Origin: Planctomycetaceae bacterium
Lineage (GTDB): Bacteria; Planctomycetota; Planctomycetia; Planctomycetales; Planctomycetaceae
Direction of reading: 5' to 3'
DNA length: 64,000 nucleotides
Assembly: GCA_021732995.1 (NCBI GenBank)
Contig: JAKFWA010000074.1
Location: forward strand, 50,119 to 114,118
Shown here one piece after another: positions 33,873 to 44,172 of this stretch. The notes under the pieces were generated by a model, which was given only the letters and a program-made list of their open reading frames with translations, had not been told where the DNA came from and did no database searches. The translations under genes were made by a program, and so were the position numbers. Positions within the stretch are counted from its first letter, which is position 1. Every line of letters starts with the position of its first letter.

Positions 33873-35381
33873 GTGGATGCTGCGATTCAAGCGTTGAACG
33901 GGGCGGTGCAACACGTCGTCCCGGAATTGATACTGCTTGCGACGGTCTGTGTGACGTTCGCAATCGGTCCGTTCCTGGTCAGCGACCGGCACGGTCATTC
34001 CACCGGTGTGCGGCATCGCTGGGGTATCATCGCGCTGATCGGCATTGTGTCGGCGGCCATCGCGTGGCAAAACGGATCGATGGAATCGGTCACGACCGGG
34101 CCGTTTCGCATTGATGAACTCGTCTGGTTCACCCGCTTGCTGTCGTTTTCTCTCGGCAGTGTGCTGGTCCTGGTCTTGTGGGGACAGGTTGAAGACCGGG
34201 TCTCTGCGGAATGTCAGGCGTGCCTGCTCGCGATCCTGGCGGGATCCAATCTGGTCGCCGCAGCGAATGATCTCATCACTCTATTTCTGGCTCTGGAACT
34301 GGTCAGCATTCCTACGTATGTGCTGCTCTACCTGCCCGGAAAAGGAACAGCTTCGCGTGAAGCCACCATCAAGTACTTCTTGCTGAGTATCTTTTCCTCA
34401 GCCCTAGTGCTGTTTGGTCTCAGCTATCTCTACGGTCTCGCAGGAACCACGAGCCTGCCGGGTGTGCATGAAGCATTGAAGACAGCCATTTCGTCAGGCA
34501 GCCTGCCGATTGCCGCGCTGGCCTTCACCATGCTGCTGGCCGGATTGAGCTTCCGCATCACAGCGGTGCCGTTCCACTTTTACGCGCCGGACGTCTTTCA
34601 AGGTGTCGCTCCATCAGGAGCGGCGATGCTGTCGTTTATTCCGAAAGTCGTCGGATTTGTCGCTCTGTTTCGAGTTGTTCAGGCGCTCTCCATTCTGACC
34701 GCGAAGAATGCCGCGTTGTCATCGCTGGAAGTGACGCTGATCTCCGGCATGGCCATCATCACGATGTTCCTGGGCAATCTGATGGCTCTGCGGCAACGCA
34801 ATGTCGCCCGCATGATGGCGTACTCCAGCATCGCTCACGCGGGTTACATGCTGGCCGGTTTCGCTGTCATTGCTCAGGGAGCCATCGTCAACGGCTGGAG
34901 CGCGCTGCTGTTCTATCTGGCGATCTACGGCATCGCAACAATTGGCGTCTTCGGCGTGCTGGTCGCTGTCAGCGATTCGCACAAGCAGGCCCAAACGCTG
35001 GATGACTTCTCGGGCCTCAGCCGAGCTCATCCGTTGACTGCTATGTTGCTGGCGATCGTCCTCTTCGGCCTGACGGGACTTCCACCAACGGCAGGTTTTC
35101 TGGGCAAGCTGAATCTCTTTCTTGCGGCCTGGTCGCAAGGAAATGTTCTGGGAGAGATTCTCGCCGTCGCGATTGCGATGAACGCCGCGATCTCAGCCTG
35201 GTACTACCTGCGATTGGTTGCTGTGATGTTTCTGCATCCGAGTTCACACTCAGGAGAGAGCAAGGTTCAGATCCCGGCCCTTGTCGGCAGCGCGCTGTGC
35301 GCCGTTGCCACCCTGGCGCTCTTTGTGGCGCCTCAAGCCCTCTGGAAAGCCGCCGAAAGCGTCGGACGCTTGACCAGTTGA
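33873..35381 (+). CDS. nuoN: NADH-quinone oxidoreductase subunit N
   Basis: 502 residues, GTG start with GGAG upstream. Third antiporter-like subunit, about 14 helices. Signatures: FLALELVSIPTYVLLYLPG, EATIKYFLLSIFSSALVLFG, PFHFYAPDVFQGVAPSGAAM, and RNVARMMAYSSIAHAGYMLA. LTGLPPTAGFLGKLNLF near the C-terminus is typical. It ends the operon; a strong hairpin follows within 25 bases. Confidence 0.96.
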   Translation: MDAAIQALNGAVQHVVPELILLATVCVTFAIGPFLVSDRHGHSTGVRHRWGIIALIGIVSAAIAWQNGSMESVTTGPFRIDELVWFTRLLSFSLGSVLVLVLWGQVEDRVSAECQACLLAILAGSNLVAAANDLITLFLALELVSIPTYVLLYLPGKGTASREATIKYFLLSIFSSALVLFGLSYLYGLAGTTSLPGVHEALKTAISSGSLPIAALAFTMLLAGLSFRITAVPFHFYAPDVFQGVAPSGAAMLSFIPKVVGFVALFRVVQALSILTAKNAALSSLEVTLISGMAIITMFLGNLMALRQRNVARMMAYSSIAHAGYMLAGFAVIAQGAIVNGWSALLFYLAIYGIATIGVFGVLVAVSDSHKQAQTLDDFSGLSRAHPLTAMLLAIVLFGLTGLPPTAGFLGKLNLFLAAWSQGNVLGEILAVAIAMNAAISAWYYLRLVAVMFLHPSSHSGESKVQIPALVGSALCAVATLALFVAPQALWKAAESVGRLTS

Positions 35382-35403
35382 GACGGATTCGACCGAAAAC
35401 ACC

Positions 35404-35434
35404 GAGCGCGGGTTGAACGATCAACGCCGCGCTC
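35404..35434. terminator. Strong bidirectional hairpin between convergent genes
   Basis: GAGCGCGG (35404-35411) pairs with CCGCGCTC (35427-35434), continued inside by GTTGA/TCAAC with a loop of ACGA and one bulged G. It sits between the stop codons of nuoN (plus) and the secreted hypothetical (minus), the expected place for a shared terminator. No T-run follows on either strand, so it may act as a stability hairpin or a Rho-aided stop. Confidence 0.6.
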
Positions 35435-35442
35435 GCAGCGCG

Positions 35443-37662
35443 CTATCGCACCAGCATCCAGTCCAGCGCTGCCTTCTCGGGCGCGGTCTTCTCAAAAGTG
35501 ATCGTAAACCCGTCGGCTGTCTTCTCTGATATCGCTCGGTTGGACAGCCAGGATTGCTCAATAAACACGGCATAGTCGGCGTCGACTTCCGGTCGCGGGA
35601 ACTTGATACGGATCGAGTCAGACTTCGCTGCCACCGCTACATTCTTGCCGCGCAGGTTCTTGGCAGGGGTCTTATCTCCCGAGATGCCTTGCACCGCATT
35701 CACTGAGCCGTTGGCTCGCACACCGCCGCCTTCAAAGTTCAGTTCGCCCGTGTCTTTCGACACCGTGAGCGTTGCGGTCTTCGGCTTGGCATCCGAGTCT
35801 GGCGCGTGCTGGTAGTTCCACTTGATGGGCTGCTCGTGGTTCGGTTGCGCAAACAGGATCGCCGCATCCGAAACATCAGCGTTGAACTTGATACCCACCC
35901 CCACGGCAGTATCGACAATAATAATATTGTCCCAGGATGGCTTCTGTTCGTAGTTAGCCTCGACCTGCTCCAGAGTGGTCTGACCGCTGCGAACATGCAT
36001 CGCCGAGTATCGCGAGGCGGCACCGTGGTTGTAGAGATCGAACACGGTCGACGGGAACGGCCCGGGCACGTCGTCCCACATCCAGGCGCGGAAAATCTGA
36101 GGCCGCACAGGATCAGGCCCGATCGCCTGCTCAATGGCATCGCCCTTGGCGAAGTCCACTTCGGAGCCCTGATCTCGATACGGAGCCAGGCCGATCTGCT
36201 TCTGTCCGCCACGATCTCCGCCAGTAACCGCACGGGAGACATCGTTCACATACGTGCCTGGAGCGATGATGTATTCCAGCGGTCGCTCGTGATTATCCCA
36301 CGTGTAATTCTCTTTGCGGTAGAGATGCGGGCCACCCGCGTTCTTGGCTCCCCACCAGAAGCGACGGATCTCAATGTCCTTGGTACCGTCGTCATTGGCT
36401 TTGAACGAAGCGATCTCATACCAGCGAAAGTTGCCTTTAGGTGTTTTCTCGCCCTTGGTCGCCACAGCAAAGAACTTTCCGACGACCTCCGCCGTCCACG
36501 GACAGTCCTTGTCGCCGCGAATCACGCCGCCAAAGTAGCGTTCCGTGTTTCCGTGACGAGCGTTCTTGATCAACTTCGACGGATACCGCTTCCCCTGAAA
36601 CTCTTCGTCCGGGCTGATGATGAACACCTTACCGGCAGTGATCTGCTTCTGCGGATTCAAGTTGATCAGCGGTCGTGAATCGCCGAGCGTCTCGACATTG
36701 CTGCCGCTCGCAAACGTCAGCCTTTGAGCATCCCAATCCATCGCCCCGACGGTTCCGCGAAAGTTGTTATCCAGTGATCTCGTAAACGCCGCGAAACAGT
36801 TCCCCATCTCATCACCCGCCGCCGAGTGAATATTACTCATGTAATTAAAATCACAGTAATACATATAAGTATCGCCGTGAGCGTACTGGTTGCGAATCAC
36901 CTTCACGTCGTATGTCTGGTTGTCGTTATTGCTCGTCTGCAGCATGTGCAGGATGCCGGTATTGTTCTTGTTGTGCATTATTGCACCGACTTTGTGATCG
37001 AGGCTGGTGTCCGCCACGAAGTAGTGCATCTGCTTCTCAGCATCCCAGCCGATGTCCTTGACCAGTCCGCGAGTCACCCCGCCGCCATATCCCGGCCCGC
37101 CATGCAGATTGAGAAACTGCCCCGGTCGAATGCCGCGCACCGTCGCCAGATAGAAGCGCCGGTCATTGCCCTTCTCGACAGGTTCCTGCAGCCAGTCCAG
37201 ATAGCTGTTCGATCCGTAAACCAGATGGCTGTCGAGCGTCAGCATCGGGTTGGTACTCCAATGCGGCAGGCTGTCACGATCAGCCAGATTGAGCGTTCGC
37301 TCGATGCGCATGCCCGAGATCGGTGGCACCTGCAAAATTACCTGCTTCTGATCCGCCGAGATCACCGTCACGCCGGGAGCATCCCGCCACTGCTTCGTCT
37401 CCCCCGGAGGCTCCGGAATCCGCGTCGAACCTTGCAGCACCGCTGGCTTCAAAACCTTCCAAACGCTCGGAGGAACTTCCAGCACTCCACCCGTCTGCCT
37501 GAGCTTTTCGATGGCCGCCGCATAGGTCTGCTTCGCCTCTTCGGGCTTCACGACCGGCCCAAACTCTTCCAACCGCCGGATGACGCCCGAGGGCTCCTCA
37601 GCCGGAGCGGTGCTCACGAGCGTTGCCAACATCAGCGAACTCAGCCAAACGTGTCTGCGCAT
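35443..37662 (-). CDS. Secreted protein of unknown function
   Basis: 739 residues from ATG 37662, which has GGAGC eight bases upstream and starts a Sec signal peptide (MRRHVWLSSLMLATLVSTAPA, cleavage after about residue 22); the frame is open 31 residues further upstream. The mature protein opens with a helical region (VVKPEEAKQTYAAAIEKL) and continues as a long Gly/Asn/Tyr/Trp-rich chain with segments such as NLHGGPGYGGGVTRGLVKDI, KNNTGILHMLQTSNNDNQTY and YYCDFNYMSNIHSAAGDEMG, which look beta-rich. The last ~35 residues (GFTITFEKTAPEKAALDWML) form a separate small beta module. No catalytic family was recognised; polysaccharide or adhesin-like roles are guesses. Confidence 0.65.
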   Translation of the reverse strand: MRRHVWLSSLMLATLVSTAPAEEPSGVIRRLEEFGPVVKPEEAKQTYAAAIEKLRQTGGVLEVPPSVWKVLKPAVLQGSTRIPEPPGETKQWRDAPGVTVISADQKQVILQVPPISGMRIERTLNLADRDSLPHWSTNPMLTLDSHLVYGSNSYLDWLQEPVEKGNDRRFYLATVRGIRPGQFLNLHGGPGYGGGVTRGLVKDIGWDAEKQMHYFVADTSLDHKVGAIMHNKNNTGILHMLQTSNNDNQTYDVKVIRNQYAHGDTYMYYCDFNYMSNIHSAAGDEMGNCFAAFTRSLDNNFRGTVGAMDWDAQRLTFASGSNVETLGDSRPLINLNPQKQITAGKVFIISPDEEFQGKRYPSKLIKNARHGNTERYFGGVIRGDKDCPWTAEVVGKFFAVATKGEKTPKGNFRWYEIASFKANDDGTKDIEIRRFWWGAKNAGGPHLYRKENYTWDNHERPLEYIIAPGTYVNDVSRAVTGGDRGGQKQIGLAPYRDQGSEVDFAKGDAIEQAIGPDPVRPQIFRAWMWDDVPGPFPSTVFDLYNHGAASRYSAMHVRSGQTTLEQVEANYEQKPSWDNIIIVDTAVGVGIKFNADVSDAAILFAQPNHEQPIKWNYQHAPDSDAKPKTATLTVSKDTGELNFEGGGVRANGSVNAVQGISGDKTPAKNLRGKNVAVAAKSDSIRIKFPRPEVDADYAVFIEQSWLSNRAISEKTADGFTITFEKTAPEKAALDWMLVR

Positions 37663-37921
37663 CAGATCGCTCCTCGAAATTGATAATCTGGCCAATGTAT
37701 GTACGTTGCGTAAGCCCGTAATCCCGCTCAGAATCTTCGCCGCGTGAATGCCCACGATTCGTGTGATCAGACTACGGGATCGCAGACCAACTCTGTTTCC
37801 AGATGTTCGTGATCAGCATTCGTAGCTGAAGATCACGAGGTCGTGGGTCTTAGCGTTGCATCCCGCATCCAAACAAGCCGCTGCCCCAGCGGTAAGAAAT
37901 AGACCCGACAGACAAAGCACC

Positions 37922-40900
37922 ATGATCTTCCAAAGCTGGCTGGCTTCTCTCCGCTCAACCGTGCTCCCCTACTGCGCACTCAGGACTCTCAACGCTGCTC
38001 GTCAAAGTCGATCGAACGCCGCTGCGTACGTCGAATTTCTAGAACCACGTGTTGTCTTAACAACGATTGACCTCGCGAATCCCGGCAATGCCGGGACTGT
38101 GATCTTCGGCGCCAAATTTGGTGATCAGAGTGGGTACTCGGTGAGCAAAGTTGGTGACGTCAATGGGGATGGCTTTGACGACGTGCTCATTGGAGCGCAG
38201 TGGGCTAACAGGTTCGGTAACGCCAACATGTTAGCAGGCGAAACTTATGTGGTCTTCGGGACCTCGTCGCCCCCTGCGACCGTCGACCTTGCCAACCTCG
38301 GTCAAGATGGAATCACGATTTTCGGCGTGGACGGAGGTGACGAGAGTGGGTTCTCAGTGAGCGGGGCCGGTGATGTAAACGGAGACGGATTTGACGACGT
38401 GTTAATTGGAGCTTTTCGGGCGGATGGAATTACCAACCGCGAAGACTCAACCGGTGAAGGTTACATTGTCTTCGGTGGGTCTACATTGCCTGAGACAATC
38501 GATCTCGAAGACCTCGGGAAGGCCGGAGTCACGATCGTGGGGATCGATCGGTATGACAGCCTGGGATTCTCAGTTGGCGGCGCGGGGGACGTGAACGGCG
38601 ATGGCTTCGACGACGTCATTCTCGGTGCAATGGCCGCGGACGGCGCAAACAATAGCCGACTCTCATCCGGGGAGAGCTATGTGGTCTTCGGTGGGTCTTC
38701 ATTGCCCGAGACAATTCTGCTGGTGAATCTGGGCAATCGGGGAATCACGATAAATGGGGAAAACGCCGACGAAGGAAGCGGGACTTCCGTCAGCGGTGTG
38801 GGTGACGTGAACGGCGATGGCTTTGGTGACCTCATCGTGGGAGCCCCCGGGGCCGCTTCGAGAACTGGGAAGAGTTATGTGATCTTCGGCGCCTCATCAC
38901 TTCCCGCAGTGATTGATCTAGACAGTTTGAGTACCAACGGGATTGCCATTCTAGGCGCCGACTGGAATGGCTCCAGTGGCGTAGTTGTAGCTAGCGCTGG
39001 CGACGTCAACGGGGATGGTTTCGGCGACATATTGATCAGTGCACCTGCCTCTGACGGCCCCTCCGGGAGCATGATAAACAGCGGACAAAGTTACGTGGTT
39101 TTTGGTGGTTCGACACTCCCATCAACAATCAATCTCGGGAACCTGGGCGGACTTGGGATCACAATCTTCGGCGCTAAGCAGCTTGATGGGAGCGGTCGCT
39201 CTATCAGCGGCGCTGGCGACGTCAACGGCGACGGCTTCGACGACGTCTTTATCGGTACTGCCGCAGGTGCCACTCATCTCGTCTTCGGCGGCTCAACGCT
39301 CCCAGGAACAATTGACTTGGCGCAGCTAGGTGCGGCTGGAATCACCATCTTCGGCGCAAACCCAGGCGACCATACTGGCCATGCGGTGAGCGGCACGGGC
39401 GATGTCAATGGGGACGGCTTCAGTGATCTGCTGATAGGTGCCTGCTTAGCCACCCCGCCCGGCGATGCCAAATCGTTCGCTGGCCAGACATATCTGCTAC
39501 TGGGCGGCGATCACTTCACCAACTCAGTTACACACCTCGGAACCGAGGTCGATGAGATACTTGGGGGAACAACTACCGCCAATGTGATTAATGGTGCTGG
39601 CGGCAACGACACTTTAATTGGTAACGGAGGGGCCGATGTTATTTACGGTGGCGAAGGCAATGATGTCGTTGCGATTTCGGATATCTTGTTTCAGCGACTC
39701 GACGGCGGTAATGGCTCGGACACGCTGCGAATTGATGGTGCTAGCGTTGCGCTGAATCTGACGACTGTGGCTGGCCACAAACTTACCAGCATCGAGACGA
39801 TCGATCTGCGCGGCAGTGGTGCGAATTCGCTCGTGCTAAATGCGCTGGAAGTGTTTAACCTGTCGTCGAATTCCAATCCATCTCGCACCGTCAACACCCT
39901 GACAGTTCGCCGAGACGCCGAAGACACCATCAACACGGGTATCGGCTGGACTCGTAAACCCAACACAATCATCGACGGCGTGACATACAACGCCTTTCAG
40001 AGCGGTGTGACGAAACTTCTGCTGGAAGCACTTCCAATCACAATCGACCTCACCAATCTTGGGGCCGCCGGAACCACCTTCTTCGGAGCAGACGAAGGGG
40101 ACCGCAGCGGTTTCTCAGTAAGCGGCGCGGGGGACATTAATGGCGACGGGTTTGACGACCTACTGATCGGGGCCCTGCATGCAGGTGCTTTGAGCAACGC
40201 GAGAACGAGAGCTGGTGAAAGCTATGTGATATTCGGGGGAATGCTGCAAACGTCGACTGTCGATCTGAGCAGAATAGGGACGACTGGAATCACGATCTTA
40301 GGTGTGGATTCGAGCGATTATTGCGGCGCTTCGGTGAGTGGTGCGGGGGACGTGAACGGGGACGGATTCGACGACCTGTTGATCGGAGCATTGAAAGCTG
40401 ACGCATCGGGAAACGGCACGCTGAACGCCGGTGAAAGTTATCTGATCTTCGGAGGGGCATCGCTGCCATCAACGATCGACCTATCGGACCTCGGAGCGGC
40501 AGGGATGGTGATCTTCGGCGCTGATGCGGCTGACTACAGTGGTAATGCGGTTAGCAGCGCTGGCGACGTGAATGGCGATGGTTTCGATGACTTACTAATC
40601 GGAGCTACATGCGCGGATGCATCCGGCAACGGCAAATCCTACGCCGGTGAGAGCTATCTGATCTATGGAGCAGCGGAGCTACCTCCCACTCTTAGCTTGG
40701 CAAGTTTGAATATGGCGGGCCTCACCATCTTCGGTGCGGACATGTTCGAGCAAAGCGGATTCTCAGTGACCAGAGCAGGGGATGTGAATGGCGATGGCTT
40801 CGACGATGTGATGATCGGAGCATCTGCCGGAAGTTCGCCAGGAAGATCGAATGCGGGCGAGTGCTACGTGATCTTCGGGGGACGGTCACTGCCAACGACG

Positions 40901-43900
40901 ATTGACTTGGGCAACCTTGGAGCGGGTGGCTTCACAATCCTCGGCGCGGATACGGAGGATCAAAGCGGCATATCAGTGAGTAGCGCCGGGGACTTGAACG
41001 GCGATGGCTATGACGACTTGCTCATTGGGGCTTTCCGTGCTGATGCATCGGGGAACGGTAAATCGGAAGCCGGTGAGAGTTACGTGATCTTTGGAAAGGG
41101 AGCACTGCCAACAACGATCGACTTAGGCACCCTTGGCACGGCGGGAATCACGATTGTTGGCGCCGACTCGTTGGATCAAAGCGGTAAATCAGTAAGCGGT
41201 GTGGGAGATGTGAACGGTGATGGCTTTAACGATCTGCTTGTCGGGGCACCTCAAGCGGACACGTGGGGAAACAGCAACGACCGTGCGGGGGAAAGCTACT
41301 TGATTTTCGGCGGGATATCATCGCCGACGACAATCGATCTGAGCCAGATTGGCACGGGGTGGATCGCGATCTACGGAATCGATTCGCAAGATCGCAGCGG
41401 TCGCTCAGTGAGTGCCGCTGGAGATGTAAACGGTGATGGCTTCGACGATCTATTGATCGGGGCCTACGACTCTGATGCCGCGGGAAACAGTAAACCGGAT
41501 GCGGGCGAGAGCTACTTGATCTTCGGTAGTAACAGCTTCACGAGTTCCATAACACATCTAGGAACGGCGGTAGGCGAGGCACTCATGGGCGATGGCGGAG
41601 CCGATGGCATCAACGGAGCGGTAGGCAGCGACACGCTCATCGGCAACGGTGGAGCCGATGTGATCTATGGTGGTGAAGGTGATGATGTTCTTGCCGTCTC
41701 AGATTTAGGGTTTCAGCGGGTGGACGGAGGAAACGGTTCCGACACATTGCGGCTGGATGGCGCGGGGGTCGCTCTGAGTCTGACAACTCTGGCTGATAAC
41801 AAACTCACCAGCATTGAGACGATTGACGTCCGCGGTAGCGGTGCAAACTCACTGGCGCTCAATGTGCTGGAAGTGTTGAATATCACATCCGGCTCAAGCT
41901 CGGCCCGCTCTGCGAATACGTTGACGGTTCGTTGTGATCACGATGACGTCGTCAACATAGGCACTGGATGGACTCAGAGCTCCAATGTGACGATTGGGAA
42001 CGCTCTGTTTCAGGCCTTCGCTCAAGGTCAAGCGCGGCTACTGGTAGAAATCGCCGCTCCCCTCACGGCTACGCTTAGCGGTGGAAAGATCGTTGTCACC
42101 CCCACCACGGGTGCTGCCTTGGATGTGGTAACTACACGTGATACGACTACTCAGGAGATTGTCGTTAGATCGTTGACAGCTAACGTTGTTACCGCTGAGT
42201 TCCGCTTTCCGATCGCGTCTGTCACGGGCGGATTGGACGCGGTGTTGAGCCCTCTCGCTGATCACTTTGATGCGTCTCTGGCGGGCCTGCCTGTGACGGT
42301 GAACGGTGGCGATGGCAATGACTCACTGACCGGCGGTACCGCGAACGATCAGCTCAGCGGCGGCGATGGCGACGACACGCTCACGGGTGGCTCAGGTCAG
42401 GACACGCTAGAAGCTGGAGCGGGTGGGCTCGACCTGCTGTTCGAGATCCTCAACGCCGACCTCACGATCACACCATCGCAGTTGACCGCAACTGGCAGCG
42501 GCAACACGATCGTCGACGCTCTGAGCGGGTTCGAGAAAGCGTTGATCCTCGGCGGTGGTAGTGCCAACCGTCTGGATGCTTCGTTGAGTGGCATCCCCGT
42601 CACCATGTTTGGAGGCGCTGGGAATGATGTGCTGATCGGCGGTAATCAGGCCGATTCCCTGGACGGTCAAGGCGGCAATGACACACTGACCGGCGGAGCG
42701 GGGACGAATTCACTCCTAGGCGGAGCAGGGAACGATTTACTCCAAGAAGCAGTCGACCAGAACATCACCCTCACGAACTCTGCGCTGCTGGTGAATGGAA
42801 ATGGAAAGCCCGACGTTGCTCACAGCCTCACTGCGATTGAACTCGCAGAACTGAGCGGTGGGGTTAGCCGCAACAGAATTGACCTGAGTGGCTTCACCGC
42901 CAGCCTCGGTGCGACCATCAATGGTGCCGGGCAGAATGATACGATTATTGGATCTCCCGGGCCGGATCTGATCGCAACCCTTACGGGCGCTGATTCGATC
43001 AACGGACTCGGTGGCGCCGATGTTGTTTACTCGGGAAGCGGCAATGATACTGTCAATGGAGGAGACGGAGCGGATAACCTGAACGGGCAGAATGGCAATG
43101 ATCTCGTTCAAGGCGATGCAGGGGCCGATGTTCTCGTTGGCGGAGTGGGTATCGATACTCTCACTGGCGGAGCCGACAACGACTTCCTCAGCGGCCAGAC
43201 CGACGCTGGGCTGCTGAACGGAGGCGACGGCAACGATATCCTGTTGGGGAACTCAGCCAACGACACACTTAACGGCGACGCGGGCGATGATCGACTCACC
43301 AGCCTGCAAGGCAACGACCTTCTGAACGGCGGCGTTGGCGCGGATACTCTGTTTGCAGGCTCGGGGAACGACAGTCTTAGCGGCGGCGCTGGCGCCGATG
43401 ATCTGCGTGGTGAAGTGGGGAGCGACACGATTGACGGCGGCGCTGATGCGGATCGAATCAATGAGGTGTTTGACGTCAATGTGACCATCACCGGTCAGAC
43501 CATCAGCACGGCAGGACTAGGAAACGACGTCGTTACCAATGTCGAACGAGTCAATGTACTGGGTGGTCCGTCATCAAACCTGTTCGACGCTCGCGCGGCA
43601 ACCGTTCCTATCCTGCTGCTGGGCGATGCAGGCAATGATACTCTGCTCGGCGGTTCCAAGTCAGACATTCTTAATGGCGGGGACGGAGACGATGTCCTGT
43701 CGGGCGCCGGGAGCAACGACGTTCTCGATGGCGGCTCCGGAACCGACTATCAGATGGAGAAGGCCGATGCCAACTTCGTGATCAACGGCGCGACGATCAT
43801 CTCAACTATTACAGGCACTGATACTCCAACGAATGTTGAACGTATCGTGCTGATTGGCGGAGCCGGATCCAACAAGCTCGACGCGACGCTGGCTTCGGTA

Positions 43901-44146
43901 CCGGTGATTCTTATTGGAGGGCGAGGTAACGACACGCTGTTGGGGGGATCTGCTACTGACACGTTGAGCGGTGGAAACCGCAACGACGCAACTGTGTCTG
44001 GTGGTGACGGCACGGACTCGCTTGACGGCGGCGCGGGTGTCGATGTGCTGGAGAATGATCCTGCGGATACAAGGATCACGGGCGATGGCGACACCACCGT
44101 TGCCGACGTCTTCACGCTACTGCCGAGTTGGGTCGACGCTATCTGA
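37922..44146 (+). CDS. Giant exported protein with two seven-repeat FG-GAP (integrin-like) propellers and Ca-binding repeats
   Basis: 2074 residues from ATG 37922 (a TTG at 37856 is also in frame). The planctomycete LEPR motif FLEPRVVLT is at residues 39-47. Residues 48-706 and 707-1378 are tandem copies of one unit. Each has seven FG-GAP repeats of about 65 residues with the core SVSGAGDVNGDGFDDVLIGA, whose DxNxDGxxD loop binds calcium, then a short Ca-binding nonapeptide block (NGGADVIYGGEGND) and a beta segment ending LLLEA or LLVEI. Seven repeats is the number in an integrin alpha-type propeller. From about 1460 to the end there are many GGxGxDxLxG nonapeptides, as in RTX proteins. Likely cell-surface adhesion or matrix role (inference). 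Confidence 0.85.
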   Translation: MIFQSWLASLRSTVLPYCALRTLNAARQSRSNAAAYVEFLEPRVVLTTIDLANPGNAGTVIFGAKFGDQSGYSVSKVGDVNGDGFDDVLIGAQWANRFGNANMLAGETYVVFGTSSPPATVDLANLGQDGITIFGVDGGDESGFSVSGAGDVNGDGFDDVLIGAFRADGITNREDSTGEGYIVFGGSTLPETIDLEDLGKAGVTIVGIDRYDSLGFSVGGAGDVNGDGFDDVILGAMAADGANNSRLSSGESYVVFGGSSLPETILLVNLGNRGITINGENADEGSGTSVSGVGDVNGDGFGDLIVGAPGAASRTGKSYVIFGASSLPAVIDLDSLSTNGIAILGADWNGSSGVVVASAGDVNGDGFGDILISAPASDGPSGSMINSGQSYVVFGGSTLPSTINLGNLGGLGITIFGAKQLDGSGRSISGAGDVNGDGFDDVFIGTAAGATHLVFGGSTLPGTIDLAQLGAAGITIFGANPGDHTGHAVSGTGDVNGDGFSDLLIGACLATPPGDAKSFAGQTYLLLGGDHFTNSVTHLGTEVDEILGGTTTANVINGAGGNDTLIGNGGADVIYGGEGNDVVAISDILFQRLDGGNGSDTLRIDGASVALNLTTVAGHKLTSIETIDLRGSGANSLVLNALEVFNLSSNSNPSRTVNTLTVRRDAEDTINTGIGWTRKPNTIIDGVTYNAFQSGVTKLLLEALPITIDLTNLGAAGTTFFGADEGDRSGFSVSGAGDINGDGFDDLLIGALHAGALSNARTRAGESYVIFGGMLQTSTVDLSRIGTTGITILGVDSSDYCGASVSGAGDVNGDGFDDLLIGALKADASGNGTLNAGESYLIFGGASLPSTIDLSDLGAAGMVIFGADAADYSGNAVSSAGDVNGDGFDDLLIGATCADASGNGKSYAGESYLIYGAAELPPTLSLASLNMAGLTIFGADMFEQSGFSVTRAGDVNGDGFDDVMIGASAGSSPGRSNAGECYVIFGGRSLPTTIDLGNLGAGGFTILGADTEDQSGISVSSAGDLNGDGYDDLLIGAFRADASGNGKSEAGESYVIFGKGALPTTIDLGTLGTAGITIVGADSLDQSGKSVSGVGDVNGDGFNDLLVGAPQADTWGNSNDRAGESYLIFGGISSPTTIDLSQIGTGWIAIYGIDSQDRSGRSVSAAGDVNGDGFDDLLIGAYDSDAAGNSKPDAGESYLIFGSNSFTSSITHLGTAVGEALMGDGGADGINGAVGSDTLIGNGGADVIYGGEGDDVLAVSDLGFQRVDGGNGSDTLRLDGAGVALSLTTLADNKLTSIETIDVRGSGANSLALNVLEVLNITSGSSSARSANTLTVRCDHDDVVNIGTGWTQSSNVTIGNALFQAFAQGQARLLVEIAAPLTATLSGGKIVVTPTTGAALDVVTTRDTTTQEIVVRSLTANVVTAEFRFPIASVTGGLDAVLSPLADHFDASLAGLPVTVNGGDGNDSLTGGTANDQLSGGDGDDTLTGGSGQDTLEAGAGGLDLLFEILNADLTITPSQLTATGSGNTIVDALSGFEKALILGGGSANRLDASLSGIPVTMFGGAGNDVLIGGNQADSLDGQGGNDTLTGGAGTNSLLGGAGNDLLQEAVDQNITLTNSALLVNGNGKPDVAHSLTAIELAELSGGVSRNRIDLSGFTASLGATINGAGQNDTIIGSPGPDLIATLTGADSINGLGGADVVYSGSGNDTVNGGDGADNLNGQNGNDLVQGDAGADVLVGGVGIDTLTGGADNDFLSGQTDAGLLNGGDGNDILLGNSANDTLNGDAGDDRLTSLQGNDLLNGGVGADTLFAGSGNDSLSGGAGADDLRGEVGSDTIDGGADADRINEVFDVNVTITGQTISTAGLGNDVVTNVERVNVLGGPSSNLFDARAATVPILLLGDAGNDTLLGGSKSDILNGGDGDDVLSGAGSNDVLDGGSGTDYQMEKADANFVINGATIISTITGTDTPTNVERIVLIGGAGSNKLDATLASVPVILIGGRGNDTLLGGSATDTLSGGNRNDATVSGGDGTDSLDGGAGVDVLENDPADTRITGDGDTTVADVFTLLPSWVDAI
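38063..42055 (+). repeat. Intragenic tandem duplication, two copies of about 2.0 kb
   Basis: Copy 1 spans 38063-40039 (659 codons) and copy 2 spans 40040-42055 (672 codons). Both open with TIDL, hold seven FG-GAP repeats, then share a closing segment: NSFTNSVTHLGTEV against NSFTSSITHLGTAV, GNGGADVIYGGEG in both, TSIETIDLRGSGANSL against TSIETIDVRGSGANSL, and NTLTVRRD against NTLTVRCD. Individual FG-GAP units differ considerably, so the duplication is not recent. Confidence 0.75.
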
Positions 44147-44172
44147 CGTCGTTAGCCCCGCCTGGAAGGGGC

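Noticed and set aside
35806..37683. Plus-strand frames of 290 and 285 residues
   Set aside because: Antisense to the secreted protein with a clear signal peptide.
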